A DNA stretch of 33,802 bases from Acidobacteriota bacterium (GTDB lineage Bacteria; Acidobacteriota; Vicinamibacteria; Vicinamibacterales; JAHECP01). Shown piece after piece: positions 32,572 through 33,802 of this stretch. The notes under the pieces were generated by a model, which was not told where the DNA came from, did not search any database, and saw only the letters and a list, made by a program, of their open reading frames with translations. Location: NCBI GenBank assembly GCA_024641665.1, contig JAHECP010000046.1:1-33802 (forward strand), given 5' to 3'. The position numbers and the translations under genes are program-made. Within the stretch, counting starts at the first letter, position 1, and every line of letters starts with the position of its first letter.

Positions 32572-32988
32572 ATGCAGAAGTGGCTGTTTGCTGCGCTGCT
32601 CGCTCTCCAGGCTCATTTCGCCGCGTCGTACCTGGTTCCCCTCGACGAGCAGGCTCAACGGACCTTCGCCGGGTTGCTGCGATGGGCGTGGCCGTGGGCG
32701 ATTGGGGACAGCGGACCGCTGGGGCAGATGACGGCGAGCGGCTTCCCGCTGCCGGGCTTCTTCATCGCGGTCACGGCGGCCACCCTGTTGATCCTCGCGG
32801 CGCTCGCGATCGTCGGGATCTGGGTGCCGTTCGGCTGGTGGAAGGCCCTGGCCATCGCCGGCGCCGTGCTGTCGGTGGTCCTGATGGCGTTGTTTCCTGG
32901 CTGGACGAAGCTCCTGCCGATTGCGACGGCTCTCGCGATTCTGGCCGCTGGCCTGGACTACTGGTCGCCCTTTGCAACCCGTCGATGA
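32572..32988 (+). CDS. Small membrane protein, unknown function
   Basis: A 138-residue protein (ATG at 32572, or a TTG seven codons earlier that overlaps the HAD gene). It has an N-terminal helix (LFAALLALQAHFAASYL) and three further hydrophobic segments (about residues 62-84, 90-108 and 112-130). Aromatic residues cluster at the ends. No family is recognised. It is probably co-transcribed with the HAD gene, 4 bases upstream. Confidence 0.7.
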   Translation: MQKWLFAALLALQAHFAASYLVPLDEQAQRTFAGLLRWAWPWAIGDSGPLGQMTASGFPLPGFFIAVTAATLLILAALAIVGIWVPFGWWKALAIAGAVLSVVLMALFPGWTKLLPIATALAILAAGLDYWSPFATRR

Positions 32989-33044
32989 GCGCCCGACAAG
33001 CCGGGCAGCGCGCCGGGCCCCGTTCGGCATCGGGGCTTGCAGCA

Positions 33045-33104
33045 GGAATGTCCACGGAAACACCGCGGAGGGGCCACGGAGGTCGCCACGGACACGCGAC
33101 ACGG
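33045..33104. repeat. 11-base minisatellite, cluster 3
   Basis: Four or five units built on CC(A/G)CGGA, beginning GGAATGTCCACGGAAACACC and ending ACACGG. It lies shortly after the small membrane protein gene. The units are more diverged than in cluster 1. Confidence 0.65.
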
Positions 33105-33552
33105 TAAGGGAGGAGCGAGGGAGTGGAGCGGGCGTTGGGCCCCGCCGATTTGAAGGAAGACCGCGAGGTCGCAACTGGGTGCTGCCCCGACGCCGCCCGG
33201 GGCTGTCGCGCGTGACGGCGGACGGGAGCCGTGAAGGGGCGACGATGATTCCTGCCGTGCCACTGGCCACGGAGCGGGGGATACACTGCGGACCAGGAAG
33301 GCCGCGGCGCACATTAGGCTGAAGCCCGGCGCGGTCTTCCGGATGTTCCGTGTCTGAAACACCAGCAGAGAAGTCCTGCGTGCTGAGGTCGTTCCTGAGG
33401 GCGATCCGGTGTTCCGGATCCGCGCTAGCCTGACGCTGTTTGAGGTGTTTGGCGGTTCTCCGGCGCGGGGCTCTCACCGTGTCCCGCCGGCCGGATTGAC
33501 GCTATCCTGACCGGTTTCGCAGCCTACCGGATCGCCCTTCCGCGCCAGTTCA

Positions 33553-33578
33553 TCCGTGCTAGGATTCGCGGTGTCAGG
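33553..33578 (+). repeat. 26-base repeat with extended -10, copy 2
   Basis: It matches 31847-31872 at 24 of 26 positions, including TGCTAGGATTCGC. No coding frame follows within the window, so if it is a promoter its transcript is non-coding here or serves a gene beyond the right edge. Confidence 0.45.
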
Positions 33579-33802
33579 TGCTTGTGCGCATCTCGCAGGC
33601 GTGACGAGACGTGACGCTAGGCTGACAGGATTCGCGGCGGTTCGCAGGCTCGGACCGGGGCGTTCTTTCAGTCTACTCATAGTTGAACTAAACCGCTGAT
33701 CGCGGTAGGCAAGAACCTCCTCCCCCCCCGCTGGTGATCGAATCGCGCCGCTGAGTCTGTGGCGGTCGGTCGTCCGCCCTGTTCTTTCCAGCTCCGGTGC
33801 AT

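Larger units (their letters stand above)
32989..33802. other. Gene-free right end with repeats (814 bases)
   Basis: No frame in this stretch shows recognisable protein motifs or a plausible start with a ribosome binding site. It holds minisatellite cluster 3, the second copy of the 26-base -10-containing repeat, and two looser variants of that repeat (around 33490-33515 and 33611-33640) sharing GACGCTA and ATTCGC-like blocks. The base composition is somewhat less GC-rich than in the genes. A small RNA or a decayed gene cannot be excluded. Confidence 0.5.

Noticed and set aside
29864-33104. Possible CRISPR-like array from the CCRCGGAA repeats
   Set aside because: The units are 11-13 bases with no unique spacers of constant length, so this is a minisatellite.
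33474-33680. 68-residue minus-strand open frame near the right end
   Set aside because: There is no ribosome binding site and no motif, and it overlaps the repeated segments.
33660-33802. Possible tRNA or tmRNA in the less GC-rich right end
   Set aside because: No cloverleaf, T-arm consensus or CCA end could be drawn by hand.

Overview
The window is GC-rich bacterial chromosome with densely packed genes, exported glycosidases and a PadR regulator overlapping an ADOP-type permease. That pair, together with the TonB-receptor, DUF2079, DUF1680 (GH127/GH146) and M20/M19 content and the many short dispersed hairpin repeats, points to Acidobacteriota, probably class Vicinamibacteria. This placement is inferred from gene content; no rRNA, tRNA or other phylogenetic marker is present.

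Layout. Positions 1-4.9 kb (minus strand): start of an ADOP permease cut by the window edge, its PadR regulator, a GT-C mannosyltransferase-like membrane protein, and a MacA/MacB-like adaptor-permease pair without an ATPase gene. Positions 4.9-5.4 kb: a gene-free, repeat-rich spacer. Positions 5.4-7.3 kb: a MarR regulator overlapping an FtsB-like protein (plus), then a zinc-ribbon protein with a small membrane protein (minus). Positions 7.4-15.4 kb (plus): TonB-dependent receptor-like barrel, exported methyltransferase, a large DUF1680/GH146-type beta-L-arabinofuranosidase, an M20 amidohydrolase and a flippase-like membrane protein. Positions 15.4-26.1 kb (minus): an operon-like run in the order araB, araD, zinc alcohol dehydrogenase, sodium/sugar symporter, HAD phosphatase, an unassigned 954-residue exported glycosidase-like protein and an M19 dipeptidase, ending in a truncated Y1 transposase. 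Positions 26.2-33.0 kb: DUF2079 membrane protein (minus), then GH127 beta-L-arabinofuranosidase, aldo/keto reductase, DUF1445 protein, HAD hydrolase and a small membrane protein (plus). Positions 33.0-33.8 kb: gene-free with repeats.

The main system is L-arabinose scavenging. Two exported GH127/GH146 enzymes, and possibly the unassigned 954-residue protein, would free L-arabinose outside the cytoplasm. The symporter would import it and AraB/AraD would convert L-ribulose to D-xylulose 5-phosphate. L-arabinose isomerase (AraA) and a dedicated regulator are absent from the window. araB is preceded by a 16-codon open frame with its own ribosome binding site, whose stop overlaps the araB start.

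The second theme is a set of REP-like palindromes and short tandem repeats. One sits in frame inside the GH127 gene, one supplies the araB stop codon, and one encodes the tail of the HAD protein. A decayed Y1 (REP-associated type) transposase lies at the end of the operon.
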